Assembly: GCA_963580285.1 (NCBI GenBank)
Contig: OY757011.1
Span: forward strand, 119,665,874-119,729,873
Length of the DNA stretch: 64,000 nt
Direction of reading: 5' to 3'
Source: Lucinisca nassula
Lineage: Eukaryota > Mollusca > Bivalvia > Lucinida > Lucinidae
The position numbers and the translations under genes are program-made. The notes beneath the pieces were generated by a model that saw nothing but the letters and a program-made list of their open reading frames with translations, did not search any database and was not told the origin of the DNA. Positions 32,871 to 43,415 of this stretch are shown piece after piece; the stretch's first letter is position 1; each line of letters starts with the position of its first letter.

Positions 32871-35800
32871 GTAACATATGCTGGGTACTAATCACCTTGC
32901 CAATCGATGACGCATAAAGGGTACACTTTTGACAACCAATGGCGAGTACAATGTAGCCGCTCCAGTCCTACATACTGGAGCGGCGAGCACCCGGTACACC
33001 CTCAAATTTCACTTGGAACCGCATGCTCGTTAAAAACAGTGCATAAAGACGCACGTGACGTCTGATCAGAGCCTTTGACAATAAGTAATAATTTCATTAA
33101 TAATATTTCTTTTTAAACTTCCTTTGCATCTTATCAGAGACTTCAACGAAGGGCAAAAATGTACAATACCATCATTACTGCATTATCCATTGCTGCGTCT
33201 GATCATGTCCCTCAAGCCAATAAAACGCTTAATAACGAGTGATGTGTGTGACCTTAAACTGTGCCTGATCAGCATCTACATTAATTACAAATCTAACAAT
33301 GCGTGCATGCATGCATGCGTGCGTGCTCATGAACAAAAGCCGTCATACACGGTATATAAATCGTCACGCGGTTTGTTACATGTGGGTTTACGGCGTCTGG
33401 TAAACTCCATGCTGACAAGACGACCGAGGGTGATCTCTTACAGGTGAACGCGCAGCTGTGGGGTAAGGCACAAGAAAGATTTTATATGGAAGACATAAAT
33501 TATTAACAGTATCTATTTACAGCAATACAAACACTAAACATTACATTTATACGCCTCTATAATCGTTTCACGGCGTACGCCCCGAAAGCAAAACTACGTT
33601 TTGTACTCGAGACGGCGAAGTGAAAATTATAGAAGCAAATGACAAAATAAACGAACAACAAAAAACAATAATAAAAATAACAAAAAAAAAAAACGCGACT
33701 GGCCAGATATAAATATGTTCTATAAAAGGGTTATCCTTTGGAAGCAAGGAATAAGTCCACTTGGGGTGAACTGCGTCGACGCGCTGGTGTACTGTGAATT
33801 TAAATCATGTCAACTTGACTATCACTGTCAACTTGATTATCACTGTCAACTTGACTATAAGTTGACTATTACTGTCACCTCGAAAATCACTAACAACTTG
33901 ACTATCAACTGCAACTTGGTCATCACCAGCAACATGGTTATCACCAGCAACTTGGTAATCACCAGCAACTTGCCGTTATCTTTTGGTCACGATGCTCTGT
34001 GTAACGGTGCAGGGCATCTGGACCGATACGTCGTAACAGTACCTGCTATCGACCAGGGAGCAGCATGTCTACACACGTCATTGTGCCTGCAAATTACGAT
34101 AATCGACTGAAATACAGTTCACGAAACGTATACGCTAAATCATGTTCTCTGCCACGGAGAAATCTGAATATGTTCATGCAAATACCGTTATTGCGCATGC
34201 GCCGACCAGACAAACAGGCCGATCAGTACATGCGACAAATAACCGCGCAGCAGAACTTAACATGACTATGCATCAAAATATCAGCATCCGGCGCTTGAAA
34301 CAAGAATACTTAATGTTTATGCTTCCTTACTGAGCACTACCGAAATCACTTAATGCTCAATACAAATGAGCATAATACTCATCAAATTCGTGTTCACCAC
34401 ATTCGCACAGGTAAGGGGCAATTGAACAGACCGCGCCTTTGCGCTACCTGGTCACCCGCCAATTACAGGAAACAAACTCCCTTCCGTATCCTTCTTTGCG
34501 CCATGATACGGCTCAAAAATATAGCTATTCACAAGTTCATTATATTAACAACAACTAGAAGCTAAAATCAGTAAAATTTTTATCTATTCTACACAACATT
34601 TTAGTGACACTGTTTGCCGTAAATTCTTTCCGTAGTTGGAAGCCACAACGTCAGTACCGCCTTCGCGACTCTGATGACGCAGCTGACGCCATCCACGCCA
34701 CTCAGGCCGTTATAGCGTGTGGCGACCAACTACTCTCACTTATCATCATCACGTTCTTTACGTGTACATACATGTACAAACAGATTTCTTAAACAGAAAC
34801 GGCATCATTACAAATTGAACTCGTAATTCGTCTTGAAGAAAATTCTTTCTACACAACATTAACATTATCAATTTATCTCGGTTCATCATCACGGATAACC
34901 CGACAGCTCTTGTCTAAGAGCTTAAGAGCTTGCCCTGATGAAGATATGGTTTAACCCGTCTTAATTTTACGTCCCCTCAACACCTAATATCATATAGAGG
35001 TGGGACCACTGTTTCCTAACCACCGATAGTCAAAAAATATGGATCGAACAAATGACCCGACGTTGAAAAATATATTCTACAAAAGTGGTCTATAAAAGCC
35101 TAAATGAACCTAGAATGAGCGAGTATCCGAATTTTACGTCTCACCATTATAATGGGATCGATCCTGCGATCGCTAGCTGGCAAAGCGAGTAGCATAATCA
35201 CTACAAAACAGATGCTTCCAAACTGAATCCAGAATAGGCTTCAGAAAGTCGGGGTATACTAGAAGACCTACAAGCATGTTCATATAAGAAATAATACTAA
35301 ACAGATTTAACATACAGTCAATGATTCTTCGTATGGCTCGTCACAATGCTGTGGGTATATTTACACAATTGCTGCTGGTATAGTGTTCTTTTTTAAGGGT
35401 ATTAATATCTCTGAATACTGCAGGAAAATCATAATCATGCATACCCGTGCCAGCTCGCTACAATTGTGACAAGTAAAGATACTATCCACAATCATAGCCA
35501 TATAACAAATTACAGCAGATCATTGATTTACGTTTCAATTGTATGTCCTTTAGGGGAAAAATGATGAAACTTCCCTACAGATAAATGGTATAACTCCCCG
35601 TCGGTACGAACACCCACAACATTGTGACTAGCATGAAACATATTATATTGCACTATTTTGCGGTTGGCGAAGTTTTAGGCAAACTATATTGAAATCAGCC
35701 TTATAGCAGACAACTGTATGGTAAATAATTTCCTCAACAAACCACTCATGCATACAGCGTATATGTGCACAATTTGTGCGTGGAGCGGCATATTTTGCCT

Positions 35801-35890
35801 ACCGTATTTCACCTAAAATGTTTGTCGCGCTGCCTTGGCATATACCTAATAAAATAATTTAGATGTGCATAAGCACCAGGAAGCTTCCGA
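32871..35890. repeat. Unit C, older and shorter copy (P''-Y''-T')
   Basis: 32871-33290 matches segment P (24866-25290), 33367-35036 matches Y, and 35036-35890 matches T. It lacks gag and X. Divergence is clearly higher than between A and B. It follows T directly (CATCTCGTAACA boundary at both ends), so P-Y-T was itself a tandem unit before gag and X arrived. Confidence 0.75.
33795..33975 (+). repeat. 18-bp minisatellite in unit C
   Basis: Repeats of the type CAACTTGACTATCACTGT, then CAACTTGGTTATCACCAG. The length is a multiple of three, so the overlapping 131-codon frame (33715-34110) reads a periodic peptide (CQLDYH, LVITSN). Units A and B lack this expansion. Confidence 0.7.
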
Positions 35891-36129
35891 TTCCATCTCG
35901 TAACACGGTTATCTGCCCCTGCAATGAACGGTACAGAAATTGTAACGCAATTATCTACCCTTACAATGACGGTGAGCTACGGAAGCAACAGATCCAGCGC
36001 TTGAGACCCATTTCTCATCTGCACAACACAACGAGCCATCCCTGTATGCTGTACAGGGATAAAATGGCAATACTAACACGAGAACATTACATGAAAGAGA
36101 AGCGCTGTATCTAGAAAACAAAAACAGAG

Positions 36130-36212
36130 TAAGTGTTTGAGTTTTACGTCCCGCCAACAGCTATGGTCATACGGAGACGGGACCTCGGTTTAAAGACTGG
36201 AGAAGCCCGGAA
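36130..36212 (-). mobile_element. tRNA-SINE 3' fragment
   Basis: GTTTTACGTCCCGCCAACAG...GACGGGACCTCGGTTTAAAG matches the 3' half of the SINE at 10115-10282 on the minus strand. A-rich direct repeats (AACAAAAACA) flank it. Confidence 0.65.
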
Positions 36213-36214
36213 AC

Positions 36215-36915
36215 AAAAACAAAGATAATGAACTATTTCTCAGTAATGACCCTGCAACTTCGCCTATGGAAATGTTCTGTCCCACAGACGTCGCTAAAAG
36301 GTCCGTTACTTATATAGGGTTTTGTCAGGCCAAGTAATTCGATCAAGCGATGGCCATACAACATTGGCTCACATAAAAACGATTTGCATGATCGACCTGT
36401 CGCCTGTATGGAATATTGCACAGGCCAACCAGAAGCGAATATCAAGAGCTGCGACTTCATTCAAAGGGTTGGAAATTACAACCTTTTGACTAAATCTGTC
36501 TAATATGACAGGGGTTAAATAACATGTTACGGGCATGTATGAAACTGCCCATGAAAGCAAATTAATTTACTGTTATTAAGAAAAATATAAGCAGGCCATT
36601 ATACTGACAGAGCATATCAACCGTTGCATATAAAATCTAGGAACGTGTCAACAAGCCGTATATGCGCACTTAGTTTGTGGTTTATGAACGAAACGCCATG
36701 TCGTGACACTAAAATACAAGTACATGTGTATTTTTGCAAGGGCATTAAAACCAAAAGCCGCTAGTTAGTAAAATAAAAAAACTACATGAAAGCATGTGAA
36801 ACTTCTTCGATAAGCAGACGAAGACGAAAATTTACATCACCAGAATGTCCGTGTAATGAACACCCCGGAACCGGTGTTCACCTGGGCACGTTTTTTTTCT
36901 TACTCCTGCTCAATG
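36215..36915. other. Unassigned sequence
   Basis: No supported gene. The 36233-36460 and 36369-36560 minus-strand frames overlap each other and have no family signal or splice sites. Confidence 0.35.
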
Positions 36916-36921
36916 ATTAAT

Positions 36922-36990
36922 ACATTGGTTGTGGGTACTCGTTAGAACCGCCTAAATGCGGCGGCTCAAATGAGCACCTACATCTGATGT
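36922..36990. repeat. Hairpin module, decayed right arm
   Basis: GTTGTGGGTACTCGTTAGAA is well preserved on the left; the right arm (GCGGCTCAAATGAGCACC) has decayed. Confidence 0.6.
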
Positions 36991-37089
36991 TTTCAAGAAT
37001 AAGTGATATAAGTGAGAAAAAAAATGAATAAGACAAATTTTCATTCAAAAACTTCACTGTTTTGGAGAAATGAAAGAATACACTTTATT

Positions 37090-37735
37090 GTCTGAGAATT
37101 TCATGACGTCGTGTAATAAATTCGAAAAACCACAAGTGGATTAAATATGTAAATTAGTTAGATACGCCCCGTAACGTTACATGTACGGCATCCTTAACGA
37201 TGTAGCGTTTACTAATGTCGAATATGGTCATTTTTGTTGATCATGATCAATAGTGAACAAGATCCGTTTTAAATTGAATTTTGCATTCGTGCTCATGTAT
37301 AATTGTATTAATTAAACCCTTTGAAGAAAAGTGATAAAATGCTCGACAAAACCACGCATTTTATCACTTTTCCTAAACTCGTTTAATAAATCCAATTATA
37401 CATGAACACTCATGTAACTCAAGTAGCAGGCCCCCGCCCATAGGGGCTTGAAGAAATATATGGGCTGCATGATGCTTCCACGCAGAGCTGAATCCGGCCC
37501 GTACACTACTACTGGTCAACCGCTTAGAGGATCTAAGACTGTCCAGGAACCGCGGTGCGAGGCGGACCGTCCATCATTGGGCGACAGGGCTTGAGATGTC
37601 ATTGCATTTCAATGTCGGGTAAAAGTCCCACAAAATTGGGAGCAACGTCTCCAAAATGACCTTTACAGTGTTGACGGGGACGTTGAACCTCAAATCAACC
37701 AACCACCCAACTAAAGTAGGATCCTACATATGACG
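37090..37735 (-). mobile_element. MITE E, inverted copy, split by a SINE
   Basis: It mirrors E1: a GACGTCGTGTAATAAATTCG side first, then GTAACGTTACATGTACGGC, the GATAAAATGC/GCATTTTATC hairpin (about 37318-37372) and ACATGAACACTCATGTAA. It is interrupted near its end by the SINE at 37427-37708. Confidence 0.6.
37427..37708 (+). mobile_element. SINE-like retroposon with 11-bp target duplication
   Basis: Flanked by AACTCAAGTAG (37416-37426) and AACTAAAGTAG (37709-37719), one mismatch. Tail CAACCAACC. Inserted in MITE E. Confidence 0.85.
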
Positions 37736-37798
37736 CACGGATGTTATCGTAATAAATACCTCACACCTTCCGGCCAAGACACCAAAGGGAAAGAAATC

Positions 37799-37950
37799 CA
37801 TCACGAAAGCACGACTTTAAAATGTGACCCCCTTAAACCACACTGATACAGTAAAACTGGAGTTTGCAGTGGTATACATTTCGTTTTTGATTATTCGTTG
37901 GTAAGTGAATTTACAATATATTTGTATAGGCGTGTGTTCCTAATGCCCAA
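37799..37950. mobile_element. Subfamily-1 MITE without the GAGGCGG hairpin
   Basis: Ends CACGAAAGCACG and GTATAGGCGTGTGTTCC enclose CCCTTAAACC...GGAGTTTGCAG. It and M3 (37976-38170) together split an LTR-like repeat fragment, whose halves lie at 37755-37795 and 38196-38250. Confidence 0.55.
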
Positions 37951-37975
37951 CATAAATCAAGTTAACCCTTCTCTT

Positions 37976-38170
37976 GCTGAATATTCATTTAAGCCACACC
38001 CATTTCTCTCTATCAACCAATTAAATTACTTGATGTAATTTATTGCTTCAAATTCATAAACAGAATGCCAAACAGTGTGGATCCTGATCAGCTGGCTTCT
38101 TCAGAAGCCATCTGATCTGGATCTACACTGTTTGCAAAGATAGGGGTTGTTGTGAACAGCAAGATAAGGG
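37976..38170 (-). mobile_element. piggyBac-like TTAA MITE, copy M3
   Basis: TTAA at 37972-37975 and 38171-38174; ends CCCTTCTCTTGCTGAATATT and GCAAGATAAGGG. The orientation is opposite to M1, judged by the internal hairpin and the CCACACCCATTTCT segment. Confidence 0.8.
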
Positions 38171-38528
38171 TTAATCATCCTTGAAACGTCATAAGCACAA
38201 AAAAAAGGCAGTTACTTTCCGACAAATTGCCTAATGGCTATCAGAAATAGTATTTTTTATTGTTTAGCTTTTACGGCCCTTTCAAGATTATTTCACTCAT
38301 ATCGAGCCGATGGTTAATCAGGTGGGCGAAAACCGGAGTACCGGGAGAAAAACCACCTGATCTGCCCTTGCAGAACTTGGCATCTCACTCAAAAATAAAG
38401 AGATAGCAGTACATGGTACATGCGAAGATGAGGGATGACAATAATAAACCGCACCAGAAAGTAGGTCAAATAAGCTCTGCTTAACGAAAACACGCCTATT
38501 TAAATTCATCGAAAACACGCCTATTTAA

Positions 38529-38733
38529 CCCTTATCTTGCTGTTCACGACAACACCTATCTTTGGAAACAGTGTAGATCCAGATCAGATGGCTTCTGAAG
38601 AAGCCATCTGATCAGGATCTACACTGTTTGGCATTTAGTTTATGAATTTGTAGCAATAAATTACACCAAGTAATTTGATTGGTTGATAGACAGAAATGGG
38701 TGTGGCTTAAATGAATATTCAGCAAGATAAGGG
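38529..38733 (+). mobile_element. piggyBac-like TTAA MITE, copy M4
   Basis: TTAA at 38525-38528 and 38734-38737. The target context AACACGCCTATTTAAATTCA is duplicated just upstream (38489-38512), which gives a picture of the unoccupied site. Confidence 0.85.
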
Positions 38734-38739
38734 TTAAAT

Positions 38740-38985
38740 TCATTGCTAAGTTCACCGCAGAAAAACAATTTTCAGATGACAAATTCATATATTTTTTCCA
38801 AATTCCTCTCAAAACATAGATTGGGGTACACGTTAGAACCACCTCATCGAGGCGGTTCTAACGGGTATAAACGATCTATATTTCAGAGCAGAAATAAGAA
38901 AAATAAAGTTTACCCATGTAAACCCCAGTTTTACAATATCAAAGTAGGGTTCAAGGCGGTCAGAATTATATAAGCGTTTGTTCGT
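38740..38985. mobile_element. Partial subfamily-1 hairpin MITE
   Basis: GAGGCGG hairpin at 38815-38880, then a TAAACCCCAG...GGGTTCAAGG segment (38917-38960) and ATATAAGCGTTTGTTCGTGATG as the right end. Confidence 0.5.
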
Positions 38986-38989
38986 GATG

Positions 38990-39670
38990 GGGTCTAAAAT
39001 AGATTTGACGTGACCACAATCCATCAATTTATAAGCTAGAGTGACCAAATGGGTAAGATTATTAGGGTTTAAGAGCGGTGACCGCTCGGGTCACATGTTT
39101 GACGAAATGTCAGGTGGTTTTTCTCAGGATACTCCAGTTTTCGTCCACCTCGAAATCAGGGGCTTACTATCTTGAAAGTGCCGTAAAACAAACATAGTTA
39201 TGACTTTCAAAATATCCTGTCTCTAACATGTGTGACAAGGTGTACTTTGAAGGCATTCCCTTATAATCCCGGTAGTTACATCTTCTAATGTTGAGAAAAG
39301 TTTGGGTATCTGTGTTCGTCCATTTCGGTTCATTGTCGGGTAATTTGGACTGTCTGTTCGGTAGTTAGATATACCTCACTTCCTTTATGCGCAAAAACAG
39401 CTAGTCAATCTTTCATTCTTTTTGTGGTTTTAGTATCGACAACATCTGCCTGTTTCTTCTCATTTTGAGAATGTTTTATCCTTGCATCATGTTTTAACTA
39501 ATACCTTAATCTTAAGGTATCAATTATGAAAGCATTCGCTACAACTGTTTTACGATGCTCTTAAATTATTATTAAAATATCACATTTTCTAAAATATATA
39601 TAAACAAAAATATTTAGAGTAAGAAATTCCAGATGGGCCCTATTAACGATCAACTGCTTCTAAACATCTA
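38990..39670. other. Unassigned AT-rich sequence
   Basis: No repeat shared with the rest of the window and no supported gene. Confidence 0.35.
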
Positions 39671-39870
39671 ATAAATTTTATGACAGCATCGCAAACAATT
39701 GTACCCGGGGACTGGGACGAGGACCCTGCTTTCGTAGTCCCCACGGACCGGATGCAGGCTGGAAACAGACATGCTGGTGCATTGGCAACTGAGAGCAGTT
39801 GTAAGCAACAGAGGGCTGTTGCAATGGCTAAGCAGACTGGTATTAGCCATAAAACTCAGCAGGCACTCAG

Positions 39871-39943
39871 CGTTAAAATTACGTCCTATCAACATCGATG
39901 CGATGAGATGACATCACTCCGACGTTGATACGTCATTTTAACG
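39871..39943. repeat. Hairpin (CGTTAAAATTACGTC / GACGT..CATTTTAACG)
   Basis: Arms of about 25 bases with a few mismatches, including ATCAACATCG/CGACGTTGAT. An 82-codon ATG frame (39680-39928) runs into it and stops; that frame is not otherwise supported. Confidence 0.6.
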
Positions 39944-40329
39944 TTGTGTGCCCACTGGGGACAGACAAATTCCTTGATGGTGTTCCGTTTTCCAATTCTG
40001 ACCTCAGAACCCTGACGTGAAGAAAGACCGTCACCAGTAAAGAGAACCCATTTGTAACTATGACACAGGAATTACTACATTACTTCAAGTAGAACTTCAC
40101 TGCGAGCTTCGGCGAAAAAGGTAATTAGGAAGTCGCATGCAAGGAAGTGCCCAGCCTCTTTGCAGACATGCACATCTGCAGAAAGCCAGAATGCCTCTGG
40201 CGGGTGAGACATAAATAGTCGGCCCCACCGGGGTCCAACAATTGGTTTTCTTTTGGTCCAGCAGCTATTACTTAATGCTGTCCAGTCCTCATTGTTGTTT
40301 CAGCTCTACTCGTTTAATTTAATGTTCTC

Positions 40330-41160
40330 GGGAATGTTGCACTGGTGAGTTACAAATCCTTCATGCGGACTGAACAAATTGTCTAAACCACGACTGAAAC
40401 AAGGGTGAGGATTGTGGCTATGTAAAATAGAGAAATGAAACAAAATTACTGACCTTAGCAAGGCGGTTATTCTTTTGTGTTTTATTTTTGTTATAGTTTG
40501 TCTTTGCAAACTTGTATATTTGTATTGCTTATAACCGGTCTTAACTTTTGACTAAAACAAATAACCAACTGACGCGCCTAATGGACAAAAAGTACGTAGT
40601 GAAAGTTAAAAAAGGCGTTGTGGAAATAATAATTCGATATTTTCTGACATTACCTGAGGACTGTGTGTGACAGCATATCAGATTTATACACGAATGTCTG
40701 AATTACAAAGCAATTGTTGACGTTTGCAGAACACGACGTTTCTCTCAAAGATGATACAGTCATAACGAGCAGAGTGGATTTTTGTTGAAACACGCGATCA
40801 TTCGTCACCATTGGATCAAACTGCCGATAACGTAACCTAACTTAGCCGATCAATACAAAATTAATTTGTGAGCTGAACACTGTAGAAACTGACCACACAC
40901 GGTAACTGACCATGTGACATACCTCTACTTGACGATACTGCACGGCGTTGTTAACGATAAGACAAATATTCCGATCTATCGGAATGTTAAATACGAGTGA
41001 ATTTTGGATAGCCTTTCGGCCATTTTGCGGCAAAGTAACTGTCCTTTTTGCTTTTCACTTGTGACTTTTTTCATTATGATGAAGTTATTTTAAGTTTGTA
41101 TTTCTTTGCCTTTGGTGCTTTTGATGGGAGGTGTGAGGTAATTCCATTACGATAACACAC
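40330..41160 (+). mobile_element. LTR-like repeat, plus-strand copy split by ~470 bp
   Basis: 40330-40520 contains ATGCGGACTGAACAAATTGT and GGTGAGGATTGTGGC (as in 17573-17690 reversed). 40990-41160 resumes with GGCAAAGTAACTGTCC and TTTGCCTTTGGTGCTTTTGATGGG (as in 1-235). The intervening 40520-40990 is unassigned. Confidence 0.5.
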
Positions 41161-41425
41161 CCGTGCGACATAACGCTTTTTTCACATCTCCAAAATGGCT
41201 ACTTGTCAAAGGAAAAAATGTGCTATTTTTGTTATTTTTACTTCAAACATAGGTTGTGGGTGCTCGATAGAACCGCAGCATTGAGGCGGTTCCAACGGGT
41301 ACCCACAACCAATGTCTTGGAGCAGAAATAGGAAAAATAATGTCTACCCCCGTAAACCCCAGTTTTCTCTGCATAAAGTTGGGTTTAGGGGGTGTTCGTT
41401 TTTAGGATTTGCTCACGCGATGCTT
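41140..41425. mobile_element. Hairpin-module MITE, subfamily 2
   Basis: CACCCGTGCGACATAACGC left part, hairpin 41246-41314, TAAACCCCAG...GGGTTTAGGGGG hairpin (41346-41392), and the end TTTGCTCACGCGATGC. Confidence 0.6.
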
Positions 41426-41635
41426 TGGTCCTCATCACTGCCACCACTTCTATATGGCTACAAAGGACACAAGTATTGTTAAACAAGAAATCCGCAGATG
41501 GCTATGTTGTGCCTTATGGACTTGAACGTTATTGCGAGTGTTGTCGCAGATGTTGACCGCTGGATAAACGAACGGTGGGAAACTGAACGCCTATATAATG
41601 CCATGCTTAAAATAGATACTACAAAATTAGCCATC

Positions 41636-41916
41636 ACGAAAACACGCCTATATATTTTTGACCCCCCTTGAACCCAACTTTTACATAGTTAAACTGGGGT
41701 TTGTAGGGGTAAACCTTATTTTTCTTATACCTGCTCTAAAATATAGATTGTAGGTCTCGTTAGAACCGCCTCGATGATGCGGTTCTAACGAGTACCCAAA
41801 ATCTTTATTTTGATCAGATATAAGAAAAATATCACAATTGTCCATGTTAAAATTTTCTTTTTTTTCGGCGATAAAGGTAACAATGTATTTGTATAGGCGT
41901 GTTTTCGTAATGCGAA
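41636..41916. mobile_element. Hairpin-module MITE, subfamily 1, complete
   Basis: Inverted ends ACGAAAACACGCCTATA and TATAGGCGTGTTTTCGTAA. Inside are the CCCC/GGGG hairpin (41660-41712) and the GCGGTTCTAACGAG hairpin (41741-41808). About 280 bp, non-coding. Best-preserved member of the subfamily. Confidence 0.75.
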
Positions 41917-41964
41917 GCAAAATTCACAGAACCTGAAATGCAAAGTTGAAGTAAGCAAAAATAG

Positions 41965-42290
41965 CAGCTTGTAAATAGAGGATCTTTCACCAGTGGCCAT
42001 TTCGTATGATATTTATGAAACGAGCCTTTGGTAAATTTCATAAATTTCATATGAAATGAACACGAACGCAAGATTATGTTTATCATATGACCACTTTAAA
42101 AAAGGATTTTATCCCCTTTGAATTTGACCTTTTGTTTTCGCAAAAAAAAATGCATTGTTGACATGGACGTCGTCATGACGTTACTTAATCCCGCCAAAGT
42201 GTTATTGAATGTGTGGTCATACGATATTTAGTATAGGACGTTAACCACTGCTTATCGACGACGTCATGTAATAAAGTAATGTATTAGTTA
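41965..42290. mobile_element. MITE E, decayed copy
   Basis: GAGGATCTTTCACCAGTGG, AACACGAACGCAAGATTATG, TTTATCATATGACC, GACGTCGTCATGACGTTAC and a final GACGTCATGTAATAAAG share the order of E1 but the inner hairpin is largely lost. Confidence 0.45.
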
Positions 42291-42302
42291 GAACAAGAAT
42301 TC

Positions 42303-42600
42303 CAATCACGAAAACACGCATATAATTTTGACCCCTTGAATCCCCATTTTTTATAGTTAAACTGGGGTATACAAGGGTATACAATTTTTATGTTTCTCTT
42401 ATTTCTGCTAAAATATAAATCGTGGATACTTGTATAACAGTCTCGTCGAGGCGTTTTTAAAGAGTACCTACAATATATTTTTTTTGTGTATTTTGGGGGC
42501 AGAAATATGAAAACTTTCAGAATCTTTATCTAAATATTTTCACTTTTTGTTGGTAGGCGTTTCGCTATGTTTGAAAAGACGTGTTCCCCTAATGCACCGA
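42303..42600. mobile_element. Hairpin-module MITE, subfamily 1
   Basis: Left end CACGAAAACACGCATATAA; right end GAAAAGACGTGTTCCCCTAATG; AAACTGGGG segment near 42357; a diverged hairpin module at 42412-42478. Confidence 0.6.
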
Positions 42601-42644
42601 AGGTTATGTCCTGTATGTATGGACTTTGACTGTTGCCGCAAATG

Positions 42645-42945
42645 CTTAATTTTTGTTCGTTTGTTTAGGAGTTACACGGCCTAAACAGTGTTGACTGGGC
42701 CGTTAAATACCAATACAAACAAACAAAACAGATTGTGGGGACTCGTTAGAATCGCCGAGGCGAGCTGGTTCTTACTAGTAACAACAATGCTTTTGAAGTG
42801 TTTCTTACGAGCCCTCACAATCTATGCTTTTGAGCAGAAATGAGAAATAATGAATGCCCCTATGCCTGTAAACCTATTTATCCATTATATAAATTTGGGG
42901 CTTTAATGGGTCAAAATTATATAGGCGTGTTTTCGTGACAGATTA
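42645..42945. mobile_element. SINE tail remnant and diverged hairpin MITE
   Basis: AGTGTTGACTGGGCCGTTAAATACC with a CAAACAAACAAAA tail (42680-42728) is an old SINE end. It is followed by a scrambled hairpin module (42731-42835) and the right end ATATAGGCGTGTTTTCGTG. Confidence 0.45.
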
Positions 42946-43415
42946 AAGCAGGATCAACAGAAATTTTAAGCAAAAGTAAAATACAGTCTGAAAGGCAAAG
43001 CTGAATTAAGTGAACGTAACAACCCGTAAAACAAAGCATTAATTAAGAACAAGAATTCCAGCGAAGAATATGTCTCACTTCAACCTAAGGATGAACAATA
43101 AGGCTATAACAAAGGTGAGGGCTTGGCGAACAAACATATGAATGAACAAAAGGATGGAAAGAATTTGCAACAAATATTTATGAATGTCAAAACAAATACA
43201 TATAAATGACAAAACAAATACATATAAATGACATACACTAAATACATATAAATGACATTCCAATTACCGGCAAACATACATAAACACATATATACATTAA
43301 GATGAAACATTCAAAACGAAGAAACCTTTAATATAGCTAAAAGCAAGGCAAACAAAATAAAAGGTCAATTTAACACCGACTGACGAAAAGAACATATTCA
43401 TGACAAATCAGCACA

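Noticed and set aside
33715..34110. 131-codon frame in unit C
   Set aside because: It is kept open by an 18-bp minisatellite whose length is a multiple of three, and it is absent from units A and B.
39680..39928. 82-codon ATG frame
   Set aside because: It ends in a hairpin repeat, and no homologue, splice site or conserved domain was recognised.
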